A stretch of DNA of 31,423 nucleotides from a virus. The notes below the pieces were generated by a model. It made no database searches. It was given only the letters and a program-made list of their open reading frames with translations, and was not told where the DNA came from. The DNA is taken from the IMG/VR virus record IMGVR_UViG_3300047482_000019, positions 1 to 31,423 of that record. The stretch is one strand, 5' to 3'. This document shows positions 1-7,437 of the stretch, piece after piece (the first letter of the stretch is position 1; every line of letters starts with the position of its first letter). The position numbers were made by a program, and so were the translations under genes.

Positions 1-1
1 A

Positions 2-823
2 TCCGAACACGGCTATGACGCCAAGTTGCTGGCTGGTGGTCAAAGCCTCATTCCGACCATGAACTTTCGCCTGGCGCAACCAGCGGTGTTGATCGATCTC
101 AATGGTATTCCCGACCTGGCCTACATCCAACCGGCGGCTGACGGCAGTTTGCGCATCGGCACCATGACCCGCCAACGTGCGCTAGAAAAAAGCGACCTGA
201 TTGTCCAACATGCGCCACTCATCCACGCCACCATGCCTTATATCGCCCATGCCCAAATTCGCAACCGTGGCACCATCGGCGGCAGCCTGGCCCATGCCGA
301 CCCTGCCGCTGAGTTGCCGGTGATTGCCGTGGCGTTGGATGCCCAACTGAAAGTGTGCAGCAAATTGGGTGAGCGCTGGGTGAGCGCACAGGATTTCTAC
401 GTTGCCCTCTTTGCCACTGATCTGGCGCCGGATGAAATTTTGGCCGAGATCGTGCTGCCGCCGCTCCTGCCGCGCACTGGCTGGTCGATCCAAGAGGTTG
501 CTCGGCGTCGGGGTGATTATGCCATTGTAGGGGTGGCGACTACGGTGGGCTTGGATGAACAAGGTCGCTGTACAGATGCACGAATTGTCTTACTAAGTGT
601 TGGGGAAGGGCCAACACAGGCGCGGCAAGCCATGTCAATGCTCCAGGGTGAGCGACCGACGCCAGCCCTCATTGCCGCCGCGGCCGAGACCTGCGCAACC
701 AAGGATATTGATCCAACGGCTGATATTCACGCCTCGGTAGCGTTTCGTCGCCATTTAGCCAATGTGTTGACCAGACGGGCGCTGACCGAAGCCTTTCAAC
801 GGGCTGGACAGGAACCCTTATGA
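2..823 (+). CDS. FAD-binding subunit of a molybdenum hydroxylase (CoxM/XdhB type), 5' end outside window
   Basis: The frame is open from base 2 and the real start lies upstream of the window; the first possible start codon, a TTG at 26, falls inside the conserved FAD site. The family is the medium FAD-binding subunit of xanthine dehydrogenase and aerobic CO dehydrogenase, which passes electrons from the iron-sulfur subunit to FAD. Two classical FAD motifs are visible: A-G-G-Q-S-L-I-P close to the start, and R-N-R-G-T-I-G-G-S-L-A-H-A-D about 80 residues later. The C-terminal part (about residues 160-265) fits the CO dehydrogenase flavoprotein C-terminal domain. The stop overlaps the start of the next gene by ATGA, so the two are probably cotranscribed. 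This is host DNA, distinctly more GC-rich than the prophage. The substrate cannot be told without the large subunit. Confidence 0.9.
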   Translation, partial: SEHGYDAKLLAGGQSLIPTMNFRLAQPAVLIDLNGIPDLAYIQPAADGSLRIGTMTRQRALEKSDLIVQHAPLIHATMPYIAHAQIRNRGTIGGSLAHADPAAELPVIAVALDAQLKVCSKLGERWVSAQDFYVALFATDLAPDEILAEIVLPPLLPRTGWSIQEVARRRGDYAIVGVATTVGLDEQGRCTDARIVLLSVGEGPTQARQAMSMLQGERPTPALIAAAAETCATKDIDPTADIHASVAFRRHLANVLTRRALTEAFQRAGQEPL

Positions 824-1179
824 GCTTTCAACCCAATCGCAATCAACCCCATCTCATGGCGGCCTATGGTGGCGCAGGCTGGCAACCGCGCAGCCGTTCC
901 CTGGCCGGTGAATTAGGTAACATTTGGGGCGCCTGTGGCGTTAACAGCGAATGGTCGCCGCTGAAAGCCGTGTTGCTCCATCGTCCCGGCGCCGAATTGG
1001 CTGCTTCTGCGGAAGACCCAAATGCCGTTCAGATGGTCGCCCCATTGGATATTGCCAAAGCCCAGGCGCAACACGATGCCCTGGCCCAAGCCTATCGCGA
1101 CGCCGGTGTGACAGTGCATTATGTCAACCCGCCGGCAACACCCAGCCCTAACCAGATGTTTTGCGCTGACCTGAATTGA
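820..1179 (+). pseudogene. amidinotransferase-family gene, N-terminal fragment cut by prophage
   Basis: The 119-residue reading frame starts in an ATGA overlap with the flavoprotein gene. Residues 38-115 resemble the N-terminal part of the guanidino-group-modifying superfamily (amidinotransferases, arginine deiminase, dimethylargininase): S-E-W-S-P-L-K-A-V-L-L-H-R-P-G, then P-N-Q-M-F-C-A-D-L. In that family the A-D-L segment is followed by 150-200 more residues that hold the catalytic His and Cys. Here the frame ends two codons after A-D-L, exactly where the sequence becomes AT-richer and the phage gene order begins. I infer that a complete host gene was split by integration and that its 3' part lies beyond the right end of the prophage, outside the window. 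The fragment should be catalytically inactive. Confidence 0.75.
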
Positions 1180-1233
1180 TTGAACCACTGTAAGCGATTG
1201 TTTTTGCTTGCCAATTCTCGTGGATGTTTTGCG
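1155..1233. other. probable left host/prophage junction (attL region)
   Basis: The host amidinotransferase frame is lost at about 1170-1180. The 11-mer GATGTTTTGCG occurs at 1155-1165, inside the host gene, and again at 1223-1233, just inside the phage side. The direct repeat could be integrase arm sites or a remnant of an attachment core. The true core cannot be fixed without the right junction. No tRNA gene is present, so this is integration into a protein-coding gene. Bases 1180-1269 hold no gene. Confidence 0.45.
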
Positions 1234-1269
1234 TCGATTTTCAGATGCTACCAGATAAATCCTACTGTG

Positions 1270-1470
1270 TCAAATCGTCTTCTTGGGTCTACCACCCTTC
1301 TGCTTATCACGATTCATAAATCGTTCAATGTCGCTATCTGACCAAACGTAAGCGTTGCCAATCTTTGCCGCGGGGCGCAAGTGCTTGTGTCGCCATAGCA
1401 ATGTTGCGATAGTGGCGGCTGTCATGCCTAGCTGTTGCGCTACATCGTTTGTTGTTCTACCGTTTATCAT
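1270..1470 (-). CDS. small helix-turn-helix protein, excisionase-like
   Basis: This 66-residue basic protein has a MerR/excisionase-type winged helix: residues 8-20 (D-V-A-Q-Q-L-G-M-T-A-A-T-I) form the HTH, and residues 38-51 (I-G-N-A-Y-V-W-S-D-S-D-I-E-R) match the wing and following helix of the HTH_17/Xis class. The C-terminus is highly basic (K-Q-K-G-G-R-P-K-K-T). The ATG at 1470 has an AGGA Shine-Dalgarno 6-7 bases upstream and a near-consensus promoter at 1503-1531. Its position as the last phage gene next to the host junction is typical of a recombination directionality factor. That role is inferred; it could equally be a small repressor. Confidence 0.65.
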   Translation of the reverse strand: MINGRTTNDVAQQLGMTAATIATLLWRHKHLRPAAKIGNAYVWSDSDIERFMNRDKQKGGRPKKTI

Positions 1471-1483
1471 AGCTATCCTATCT

Positions 1484-1501
1484 GTTTATCTCATTATCAA
1501 C
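1484..1501. promoter_or_regulatory. operator-like dyad at the start of the HTH gene transcript
   Basis: GTTTATCTCATTATCAAC has GTTnAT/ATnAAC arms and lies one base downstream of the -10 box of the minus-strand promoter, over the expected transcription start. It matches the 18-mer at 2130-2147 at 13 of 18 positions. That site has the same position relative to the nuclease promoter, so a common repressor is plausible. Confidence 0.45.
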
Positions 1502-1502
1502 A

Positions 1503-1531
1503 AGTATACTACGTCTCATGCCGCATGTCAA
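1503..1531 (-). promoter_or_regulatory. near-consensus sigma-70 promoter for the HTH gene
   Basis: On the minus strand TTGACA (1531-1526) is followed by a 17-base spacer and TATACT (1508-1503), which is six of six and five of six consensus matches. It drives the HTH gene that starts at 1470, giving a leader of about 25 bases. Confidence 0.75.
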
Positions 1532-1550
1532 GTGGCTGATTGTGAAAGTC

Positions 1551-2066
1551 CTAAAACTTTAAGGTTGAATTCATTTTCTGTTGGCGCTTCGTGTTCGCCT
1601 CATCAATAATCTGTTGGCTAGGCGTTGGCGTAGGGGAAACGCTAGGCTTGCGCGGCTTATAGTCGTCGTTTAGGTAGCCGTTGTGCCTAAAAATAATCTG
1701 CTGCTCTAGTGAGTGCGGTAAGTCATAGATCCGAACCTTCCAATTACGGCTATCCTTATTCTCTGCTAGATATTTGCCAACTGTAGATGTCGGTTTACCA
1801 TCACCTGTTTTGTCTCCAAAGCCACGATGATCTAGTAGTCGCTGCCGTACACGCCCACGGCTCTTGCCTGTATAGACAAGTGCGCCAACGCTATCGTGAA
1901 TCGTGTAGATTTCGCAGCCATGCCAGCGTTCAGTGCATTGTCGGCTTTCCTCAAACTCACCAATCATTTTGTCGCCATCAGTCCACAGGTGCGCCCAACT
2001 CATTTCAATGTACGCAGCACCATCAATCGCCTGATTGCAGTAATTGTAAAATTGCTTCATATCCAT
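1551..2066 (-). CDS. GIY-YIG domain endonuclease
   Basis: This 171-residue protein contains a GIY-YIG nuclease fold: I-Y-T-I at residues 53-56, V-Y-T-G-K at 64-68, the conserved Arg in G-R-V-R-Q-R-L at 71-77, and a later L-E-Q-Q-I-I segment with the likely catalytic Glu, followed by Y-L-N. These families nick or cut DNA with one metal ion and include homing endonucleases and repair nucleases. The gene stands alone, not inside an intron, between the excisionase-like gene and the tail fibre. It could be a free-standing homing nuclease or a phage recombination or host-DNA nuclease. The ATG at 2066 lacks a good Shine-Dalgarno. A strong GAAAGGAG at 2093-2100 instead precedes a three-codon ORF (Met-Ile-Gly-stop, 2084-2073) that ends six bases before this start. 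Confidence 0.75.
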   Translation of the reverse strand: MDMKQFYNYCNQAIDGAAYIEMSWAHLWTDGDKMIGEFEESRQCTERWHGCEIYTIHDSVGALVYTGKSRGRVRQRLLDHRGFGDKTGDGKPTSTVGKYLAENKDSRNWKVRIYDLPHSLEQQIIFRHNGYLNDDYKPRKPSVSPTPTPSQQIIDEANTKRQQKMNSTLKF

Positions 2067-2127
2067 TGCAGATTATCCGATCATGTTCGTCGCTCCTTTC
2101 ATTTTGGCGATCTTGGTTATTGTCAAT

Positions 2128-2156
2128 TTGTTGATTACGTCATCAACATGTATAAT
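2128..2156 (+). promoter_or_regulatory. promoter for the small plus-strand gene
   Basis: A perfect TATAAT at 2151-2156 has a poor -35 candidate, TTGTTG at 2128-2133, at 17 bases. It overlaps the operator dyad at 2130-2147 and the divergent nuclease promoter. Confidence 0.45.
2130..2147. promoter_or_regulatory. 18-bp palindromic operator between divergent promoters
   Basis: GTTGATTACGTCATCAAC is a dyad with perfect six-base arms around an ACGT centre; two of its 18 positions break the symmetry. It lies inside the plus-strand promoter and just downstream of the minus-strand -10 box at 2154-2159. A bound repressor would block both genes. The related site is at 1484-1501. Confidence 0.55.
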
Positions 2157-2182
2157 ATAGCACAGCCGCATGGCGGGTGCAA
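2154..2182 (-). promoter_or_regulatory. promoter for the GIY-YIG gene
   Basis: On the minus strand TTGCAC (2182-2177), a 17-base spacer and TATATT (2159-2154). The -10 is good and the -35 weak. Transcription would start at about 2147, on the palindromic operator. Confidence 0.45.
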
Positions 2183-2230
2183 TGGTAGAATTGCTATGCT
2201 TTTTACGAGTTTTTAACAGGAGATTAGCAG

Positions 2231-2422
2231 ATGGATAGCAAACAGAAAGATAACGACAACGAGGATTTTGAGCGCGACGAACATGGTAATAGGATCTTCA
2301 AGCCAAATGAAGTGGTGTGGCTTGAAATTTTAGGAAACAAGGTGCCAATGGTCATGCGCAATACAAATCCTGCGCAGATTCTTGAATTTCCGATGCGATA
2401 CTTCGGAGTGATCAGAGATTGA
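2231..2422 (+). CDS. small acidic protein of unknown function
   Basis: The 63-residue protein runs against the surrounding phage genes. The ATG has a clear Shine-Dalgarno (AACAGGAG, nine bases before the start) and a TATAAT promoter with an operator about 80 bases upstream, which supports a real, separately controlled gene. The first 20 residues are strongly charged (K, D, E, N), followed by F-K-P-N-E-V-V-W-L-E-I-L-G-N-K-V-P, which looks like a short beta-rich domain. I recognise no family. Placement at the phage end beside an operator fits a lysogenically expressed accessory gene. Confidence 0.6.
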   Translation: MDSKQKDNDNEDFERDEHGNRIFKPNEVVWLEILGNKVPMVMRNTNPAQILEFPMRYFGVIRD

Positions 2423-2436
2423 GGTTTGTCATCTCT

Positions 2437-2487
2437 AGAATGAACACCATAACAGATCATACTGAGATTACTTATGGTGTTCATTCT
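2437..2487. repeat. palindromic element copy 3, 16-bp perfect arms
   Basis: Arms AGAATGAACACCATAA (2437-2452) and their exact complement (2472-2487) enclose 19 bases. It begins 16 bases after the tail fibre stop and also follows the convergent small gene. The inner 41 bp (2442-2482) have the same length and the same nine-base arms (GAACACCAT/ATGGTGTTC) as two copies inside the primase gene at 27499-27539 and 27628-27668. On the minus strand the similarity continues past the palindrome (TCTA..GA.GACAAA). There is no T-run on either side, so it is not a classical intrinsic terminator. Confidence 0.8.
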
Positions 2488-2502
2488 AACGATGGCAAAG
2501 TA

Positions 2503-5439
2503 TTACAGCACGCTAAATACGATGTTGAATAGTGATAGCCACGCCACACCGCCATTTATCACAGTCACGGCTCCGGTCGGAGAAATATCAACCCGCCCAG
2601 CGCCATCGCTAGTGTAAGAAGAAACCATATGCGATCCTTGCGGACGAAAGCCAACAGGAAGCGTGCAGATTGTCGGATCTATCCCGGTTGATCTGGTAGC
2701 CAACCCTCGCATGAACACCATATCGCCAATCTTCTTGTACTGCACGCCTGTCCAGCCGCCACCATAGTTGCCCCATCCGGTGCCAAAAACTACGTTTGAC
2801 CATGCCGATCCAATTCTTCCACTGATCAAAGTATCAGCGTTCAAGTTAATCAGTGCGGTACTAACTGAGCCGACATTGATCTCATTGGCTGACAAAAAGA
2901 TATTTGAAATTCCTGTCGCTGGTGCGACCAGTGATATTTCAGCCGTCTCTAGTGCTGTTGAATTGTACGATCTCAGAATGATCGTGCCAGCGGGATTTGC
3001 TGCAATCGCTTTGTTTTCAATGATCAGACTTGTGCTATCGCCAGATGCAAAAGCATCAAATCGCGCTACTGGATCGCCGGTGCCAAGTGCTTGCCGCCAT
3101 GTAATTGCTTGCGGTTGAAACTCAGCGCCAGGAAGTAAAAGATCAAGCCCGTAAGTAGCATCAAGCTTTACTTTCGTCACGCCACCCGACGACATAGAGA
3201 TCGGGATGTTGTTAAAGACTGGCGTGTCGCCTGACAAGCGCATGAATTTATCATTTACGCCAACGCCATTGCCAGCATACAATCCATAGTCGCCTGTGGT
3301 GCCGAAAAGATTGCCAACATCGCCAATCTGTGTGAAAGTCGCATAATTCGACGGCGAGATCGGATCTGAACCACTCCACTTGCGGAATCTAATGTATGGA
3401 GCGCCAGTAGCATCAATCGTACTCAAATGGATAATTGCCTGCCCACTTGCGCCGAAATTGGTGACAACGCGCCCCTTTTTGATTAGCTTACCCGTTGAAC
3501 CCGCGCGCAGTGTAAATATCCATGCCTGTGTTTCGGGGTCTAGGGGAGGTACTGGCGAAACGAAGACTTGCCCCCAAATCGTTTCGATCACGATCCCCGT
3601 ATCGATGTCTACCTGTTGCAACAATACCCAATCGCCTGGTGTAAATAGCTGACCGGGGACAAGTGGACTATTCTCAAATACCGCAACAGATGAACTCCCG
3701 ATTGCGCTTGGTGTCGTAAAATTAACCGCTAAGATCGCATACCCTTTTGCCCAATATTGATTTCCACGGTCGATCCGCGTCTCATTGGCGACGAATGTAC
3801 CAGCGGTCAGTTCGTTGACGACTACCTTCCCAATCGCTAGGACACTACCACCCGCCGTACTTGGGTTTTCATTGAACTGAAAGCCAGCAATCGGAAAGCT
3901 GCTATTGAAGTTGGTCGTCCTGATTACTTGGTTGACGGGCAAGATGATCGACCCGCCAGGATCAAGCGTTAGATCGCCGGTTGGGTTGATTAGTGTACTA
4001 GCACCCGAAATTGTAACGCCGCCTGTATTGGTCAGCAATGGCGTAATCACGCTGGTATTAGCGCTTACAGATTGTCCAACAGAAGCGCTGCTCGAAACAG
4101 CAAGCGATTGAGAGATTGAAGCGCTACCAGTCACAATAACCGATGGCGTAGCTGTATCGACTCTCAGGATTGACGTACCCGATTTTGATTGTATGTCTAG
4201 CGCCGCCGTGCTATCGGTGCGAACAATCATTGATCCATACATCGTGTCGCCGTTTGCGTGCATCCATGCACGACTGTACTGCGCAGCATAGTGACGTAGC
4301 CCGATCTGCGAGATCCATACATTGGCTTTCGACGCGTAGGCGGCATCCTCAAATCTGTTTGTCAGCGTGAATCGAACGTAGCGATACACGTTACCGGTGA
4401 TTACCGGATTACCATTCTTGCCCATCCATAAGCCAGGGACGATCTCAGCGGTATTAGCAGTTGTCGTCTCCCACTGCCCCGCTGTCGGCTTGAACCATGT
4501 CGAATTATTAGCTGATACCTCGCACACAATAGATCGATAGTGCGTAGCCTGTCCATTCATAGGCAAGCGATATTGCAAGAACGGTTGCCAGTTAGCCGCC
4601 CCATAGTTGGATTGATTCGCACCAAGATCGATATGGATTACGATCTGAGTGGTTGTGGAATCTGTGCCACTGATCGTCAAGAATCCGCCACGACTATTGA
4701 ATGCACTGTTGATAGTATTCGCCGTGACAGTACCAGCGCCAGTGATCTGGATTGATACAGTGCCGCGCAGATCGGCATTCGTTAGCTCATTCCGATCATA
4801 TAGTCCCAGCATCCCAAGATCGTTAGCCCCTTGTCCGCCAATGCCGATCACAGAGTCCTTAACCCAGCCAGCCGTGAGTGTTTTGGGAACGCTGACAAGC
4901 CCACTGCCAGCAGCGCGCAAAATTTCACTCGTAGTGGTGCCACTGGTGGCGTTCAACACTATATCTGTTCCCAATTGCGCTGTTGAGTGAACAGCGGAAG
5001 CTACCGCACGCACGCCTGCAACAATCAAGCCAGGAGCCGTCAGACTACTGTCGTTGGATTGAAAATTGATCCCGCCAATCGTGTCGCCAATAACGATAGC
5101 AGATCGTGAGCTACGCAGTGTAACCTGCGGTGTGGCAACATCTGTCGCAATCGCCACAATGCCCCTATTGAACTCTTGCGCCTGTGTTGTTGCGCCTGCT
5201 ACCGTGCCATCAATCCGCAAGAATCTACTATCCGCCACAATTGAATAGTTTTGGACGCCCGTAGCAATGTCAGTGGCAACCCACGGCGCTTGAGATCGCG
5301 ATAGTTCGCCATCCAAGCCTGACAGCGTGTGATCATGCTCACCAGAACCACCGCCACTAATGATCGTAGTCTGCCCGCCCGACTGTTGACGGTAAGATTT
5401 TAGCTTGCTGGCTAAATCGCTGATTCGTTCGCGCTTCAT
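2503..5439 (-). CDS. tail fibre / receptor-binding protein
   Basis: This 978-residue protein ends the tail module. The N-terminus (R-I-S-D-L-A-S-K-L) followed by a Gly/Ser-rich loop and H-D-H-T-L-S-G-L-D-G is typical of fibre shafts. About residues 250-390 look like a discoidin/galactose-binding-like beta-sandwich that ends A-N-V-W-I-S-Q-I-G-L-R-H-Y. The middle has Ser/Val/Thr-rich shaft repeats (S-A-S-I-S-Q-S-L-A-V-S-S-S-A-S-V). The last 90 residues match a common phage fibre tip: W-T-G-V-Q-Y-K-K-I-G-D-M-V-F-M-R-G-L, then L-P-V-G-F-R-P. It should recognise the host surface, probably through sugars. It starts at an ATG three bases after the stop of the previous tail gene, so it is in the tail operon. 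The palindromic element follows directly downstream. Confidence 0.85.
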   Translation of the reverse strand: MKRERISDLASKLKSYRQQSGGQTTIISGGGSGEHDHTLSGLDGELSRSQAPWVATDIATGVQNYSIVADSRFLRIDGTVAGATTQAQEFNRGIVAIATDVATPQVTLRSSRSAIVIGDTIGGINFQSNDSSLTAPGLIVAGVRAVASAVHSTAQLGTDIVLNATSGTTTSEILRAAGSGLVSVPKTLTAGWVKDSVIGIGGQGANDLGMLGLYDRNELTNADLRGTVSIQITGAGTVTANTINSAFNSRGGFLTISGTDSTTTQIVIHIDLGANQSNYGAANWQPFLQYRLPMNGQATHYRSIVCEVSANNSTWFKPTAGQWETTTANTAEIVPGLWMGKNGNPVITGNVYRYVRFTLTNRFEDAAYASKANVWISQIGLRHYAAQYSRAWMHANGDTMYGSMIVRTDSTAALDIQSKSGTSILRVDTATPSVIVTGSASISQSLAVSSSASVGQSVSANTSVITPLLTNTGGVTISGASTLINPTGDLTLDPGGSIILPVNQVIRTTNFNSSFPIAGFQFNENPSTAGGSVLAIGKVVVNELTAGTFVANETRIDRGNQYWAKGYAILAVNFTTPSAIGSSSVAVFENSPLVPGQLFTPGDWVLLQQVDIDTGIVIETIWGQVFVSPVPPLDPETQAWIFTLRAGSTGKLIKKGRVVTNFGASGQAIIHLSTIDATGAPYIRFRKWSGSDPISPSNYATFTQIGDVGNLFGTTGDYGLYAGNGVGVNDKFMRLSGDTPVFNNIPISMSSGGVTKVKLDATYGLDLLLPGAEFQPQAITWRQALGTGDPVARFDAFASGDSTSLIIENKAIAANPAGTIILRSYNSTALETAEISLVAPATGISNIFLSANEINVGSVSTALINLNADTLISGRIGSAWSNVVFGTGWGNYGGGWTGVQYKKIGDMVFMRGLATRSTGIDPTICTLPVGFRPQGSHMVSSYTSDGAGRVDISPTGAVTVINGGVAWLSLFNIVFSVL

Positions 5440-5442
5440 CTA

Positions 5443-7437
5443 CTATCCTTGCTGAATCGTGTTCAGATCCCAAACTGACCGCTTGCCCATCGGCTTAAGA
5501 TCGCTAATGCGCCGCTGCCTAATGCTATACTCTGCATATCCGATCAAAAAAGGTGAAAGTGGCGCTAATCCGTCGCCATCTGGTAATCCGTCAATTTCGC
5601 ACCATTTACCGACCGGTAGCACGCCAGAATCGATATTTGATCCCCGACTGGTCAACAAACGACCATCAGGCATTAGCTTGTACTCAGGAATCCGACTGGT
5701 ATCAGCCGCATCAATAATGCAGCGCCAGCCTACCGTAATCGTCGGAATTATAGATGTTCCCGACGATGCGCCAGCATCTAGCAGATTCTCAATCTCGCTC
5801 AGTGCCGTGCTTTCGCCATCACGGTAGGATCGCCGCCAGATGCCGCTATTGATTCGGTTATCCACGCCACTGATATATTGTCCCGAACTCACAATAATAT
5901 CTTGAATCAATTCACTGCTTTGTTTGTGTCCCCATAGCTGGAATGGCATCGAAGCATTTTTATCTCTAGCATTCCACGCTACATCGTCCCCGATCCAAAG
6001 TACGCCGTCATGCCCCCGATCCTCATCTAATCCAACAGCGTAGAAGCTGGTCGTGCTATTGCTACCAGTCCGCTGAATGGTAATCCAATACTTTGTACCT
6101 AAACTCAGCGTAGCCGTTCGGTTTAAGTTGAACTTAACCCAGCCCATCGACTTCGGTAATAGCGCACCCGAAATAGTCACTTGATCTAGCACAGTACCAG
6201 GAGCATTGCTACTGTCAGATCGTAGCTTTATCGTTACGCTATCCGCTGGCGATCCCTCGCGTCGAATTTTTAGCCACAATTCAGCAGGAGAGTACGGCTG
6301 TACATTCGACGCTGTGAATGAGTAAGCAAGCGCCGTTGTCGCCACAAGCGTTACCGTTGCCCCCGGCTTTTCTAATACAACATCAGATGATAGATTGAGC
6401 GCCGACCCCTGCTCAATCGTGATGTTAGCCCCAGCCGCTTCTGATACGACGTTGCCGGTAATCGATGTCGATGTAGCCACAGCGCCCCGTCCGGTTGCGT
6501 CAATCAAGTGGTAGCGGCTGTTTGCAGGCGACCCCGACACACGAATGTATGATCCCATCTCGATAAAGCCTAAGCCGCTCTTGGAATCCAATATATCGTC
6601 GCTGGCATTGAAGCTGATTGTATTGCTCGTGTACGCCTCCGTTTTGCCAGTCGTGCCGGTAGCAAACTTGACCCCGTTGTTTGATAATGAGCCAGCGATC
6701 CGAATTCGCTCACCATCTTGTAAGCCATCCAATCCGCCAGCAATCCGGTGAATCTTCCTATCCGCAAAACCAATATCAGTCGCCGTAATTCCCCAGCCGA
6801 TTGACTGTTCGGCGTTGTCATCGCCAGCGTATTGATCGTTATCCGATCTGTTCTCGTAGTAGATCCATTCCAGCGTATTCCACAAACCACTACAACGAAT
6901 GGTTGCCGTGTCACTGATTGAGAGATTGAAGTTCTGTTGAGCGAAGGCTGATTGACTCAGGATTTTAGCCGCCGCCGCCGCCGCCTGCTCTGTGCTTGCT
7001 TCTCCAATACTATAGCGCAACTCACGCTCACCAAAAGCGCCAATACTCCGTGCATCCTCATGCCAGTTGGTGATTGATGGCACAGGAAAGCCGTCGCCAT
7101 CCGTTACACTATGCAATACTCGCACGCGATTAGCCATATCACGCAAGCTGGCGACAATCTCAAGATTGCCGTAAACTGTGTTTACATCGACAACCTTTCC
7201 CCACCACACAGGGACGTTATTATCATTCCGAATGATGATGTAGTAGCCCAGCCAATTGCGTAGCGCCAGTAGTGATTCAGGCGTACCCGAAGCCTCTAGC
7301 ATTGCAGAGTGTGATCCACCAACCGCATAGCTATCGTATCGTAGCGGCTCAACCTCAACCGATGTGACAATCTGGCGTTTGTCTCTATCGAAAATATCAA
7401 CTGAAAACATTAGATTGTTGATCTCCGTGGTCGGCAT
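5443..7437 (-). CDS. tail hub / tail-associated protein with inserted adhesin-like domain
   Basis: The 664-residue protein lies between the distal tail protein and the fibre, where siphophages carry the hub or tail-associated (Tal-like) protein. Residues 1-120 (D-I-F-D-R-D-K-R, then W-L-G-Y-Y-I-I-I-R-N, then V-P-V-W-W-G-K-V-V-D-V) fit the start of such hub proteins, a beta-rich phage tail domain. Around residues 365-455 there is a beta-sandwich whose S-D-S-S-N-A-P-G-T-V-L motif resembles the choice-of-anchor/carbohydrate-binding modules of secreted bacterial proteins; it looks like an insertion. The C-terminal part resumes the hub-like sequence and ends R-S-V-W-D-L-N-T. The start overlaps the end of the previous gene by 28 bases. 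Function is inferred from order and fold-like motifs; no lysozyme or peptidase motif was seen. Confidence 0.6.
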   Translation of the reverse strand: MPTTEINNLMFSVDIFDRDKRQIVTSVEVEPLRYDSYAVGGSHSAMLEASGTPESLLALRNWLGYYIIIRNDNNVPVWWGKVVDVNTVYGNLEIVASLRDMANRVRVLHSVTDGDGFPVPSITNWHEDARSIGAFGERELRYSIGEASTEQAAAAAAKILSQSAFAQQNFNLSISDTATIRCSGLWNTLEWIYYENRSDNDQYAGDDNAEQSIGWGITATDIGFADRKIHRIAGGLDGLQDGERIRIAGSLSNNGVKFATGTTGKTEAYTSNTISFNASDDILDSKSGLGFIEMGSYIRVSGSPANSRYHLIDATGRGAVATSTSITGNVVSEAAGANITIEQGSALNLSSDVVLEKPGATVTLVATTALAYSFTASNVQPYSPAELWLKIRREGSPADSVTIKLRSDSSNAPGTVLDQVTISGALLPKSMGWVKFNLNRTATLSLGTKYWITIQRTGSNSTTSFYAVGLDEDRGHDGVLWIGDDVAWNARDKNASMPFQLWGHKQSSELIQDIIVSSGQYISGVDNRINSGIWRRSYRDGESTALSEIENLLDAGASSGTSIIPTITVGWRCIIDAADTSRIPEYKLMPDGRLLTSRGSNIDSGVLPVGKWCEIDGLPDGDGLAPLSPFLIGYAEYSIRQRRISDLKPMGKRSVWDLNTIQQG

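Noticed and set aside
1155-1233. tRNA gene as integration site
   Set aside because: No cloverleaf or tRNA 3' end is visible at the junction; the broken frame is a protein-coding gene.
2224-2484. An 86-codon minus-strand frame opposite the small plus-strand gene, starting in the palindromic element
   Set aside because: The plus-strand gene has a clear ribosome site and promoter. The minus frame shares only the repeat-encoded N-T-I...D-D-K segment with the primase, so I treat it as a repeat product, not a gene.
2437-2487. Intrinsic terminator
   Set aside because: The stem is perfect but the loop is 19 bases and no U-tract follows in either direction; the match to the primase copies explains it better.
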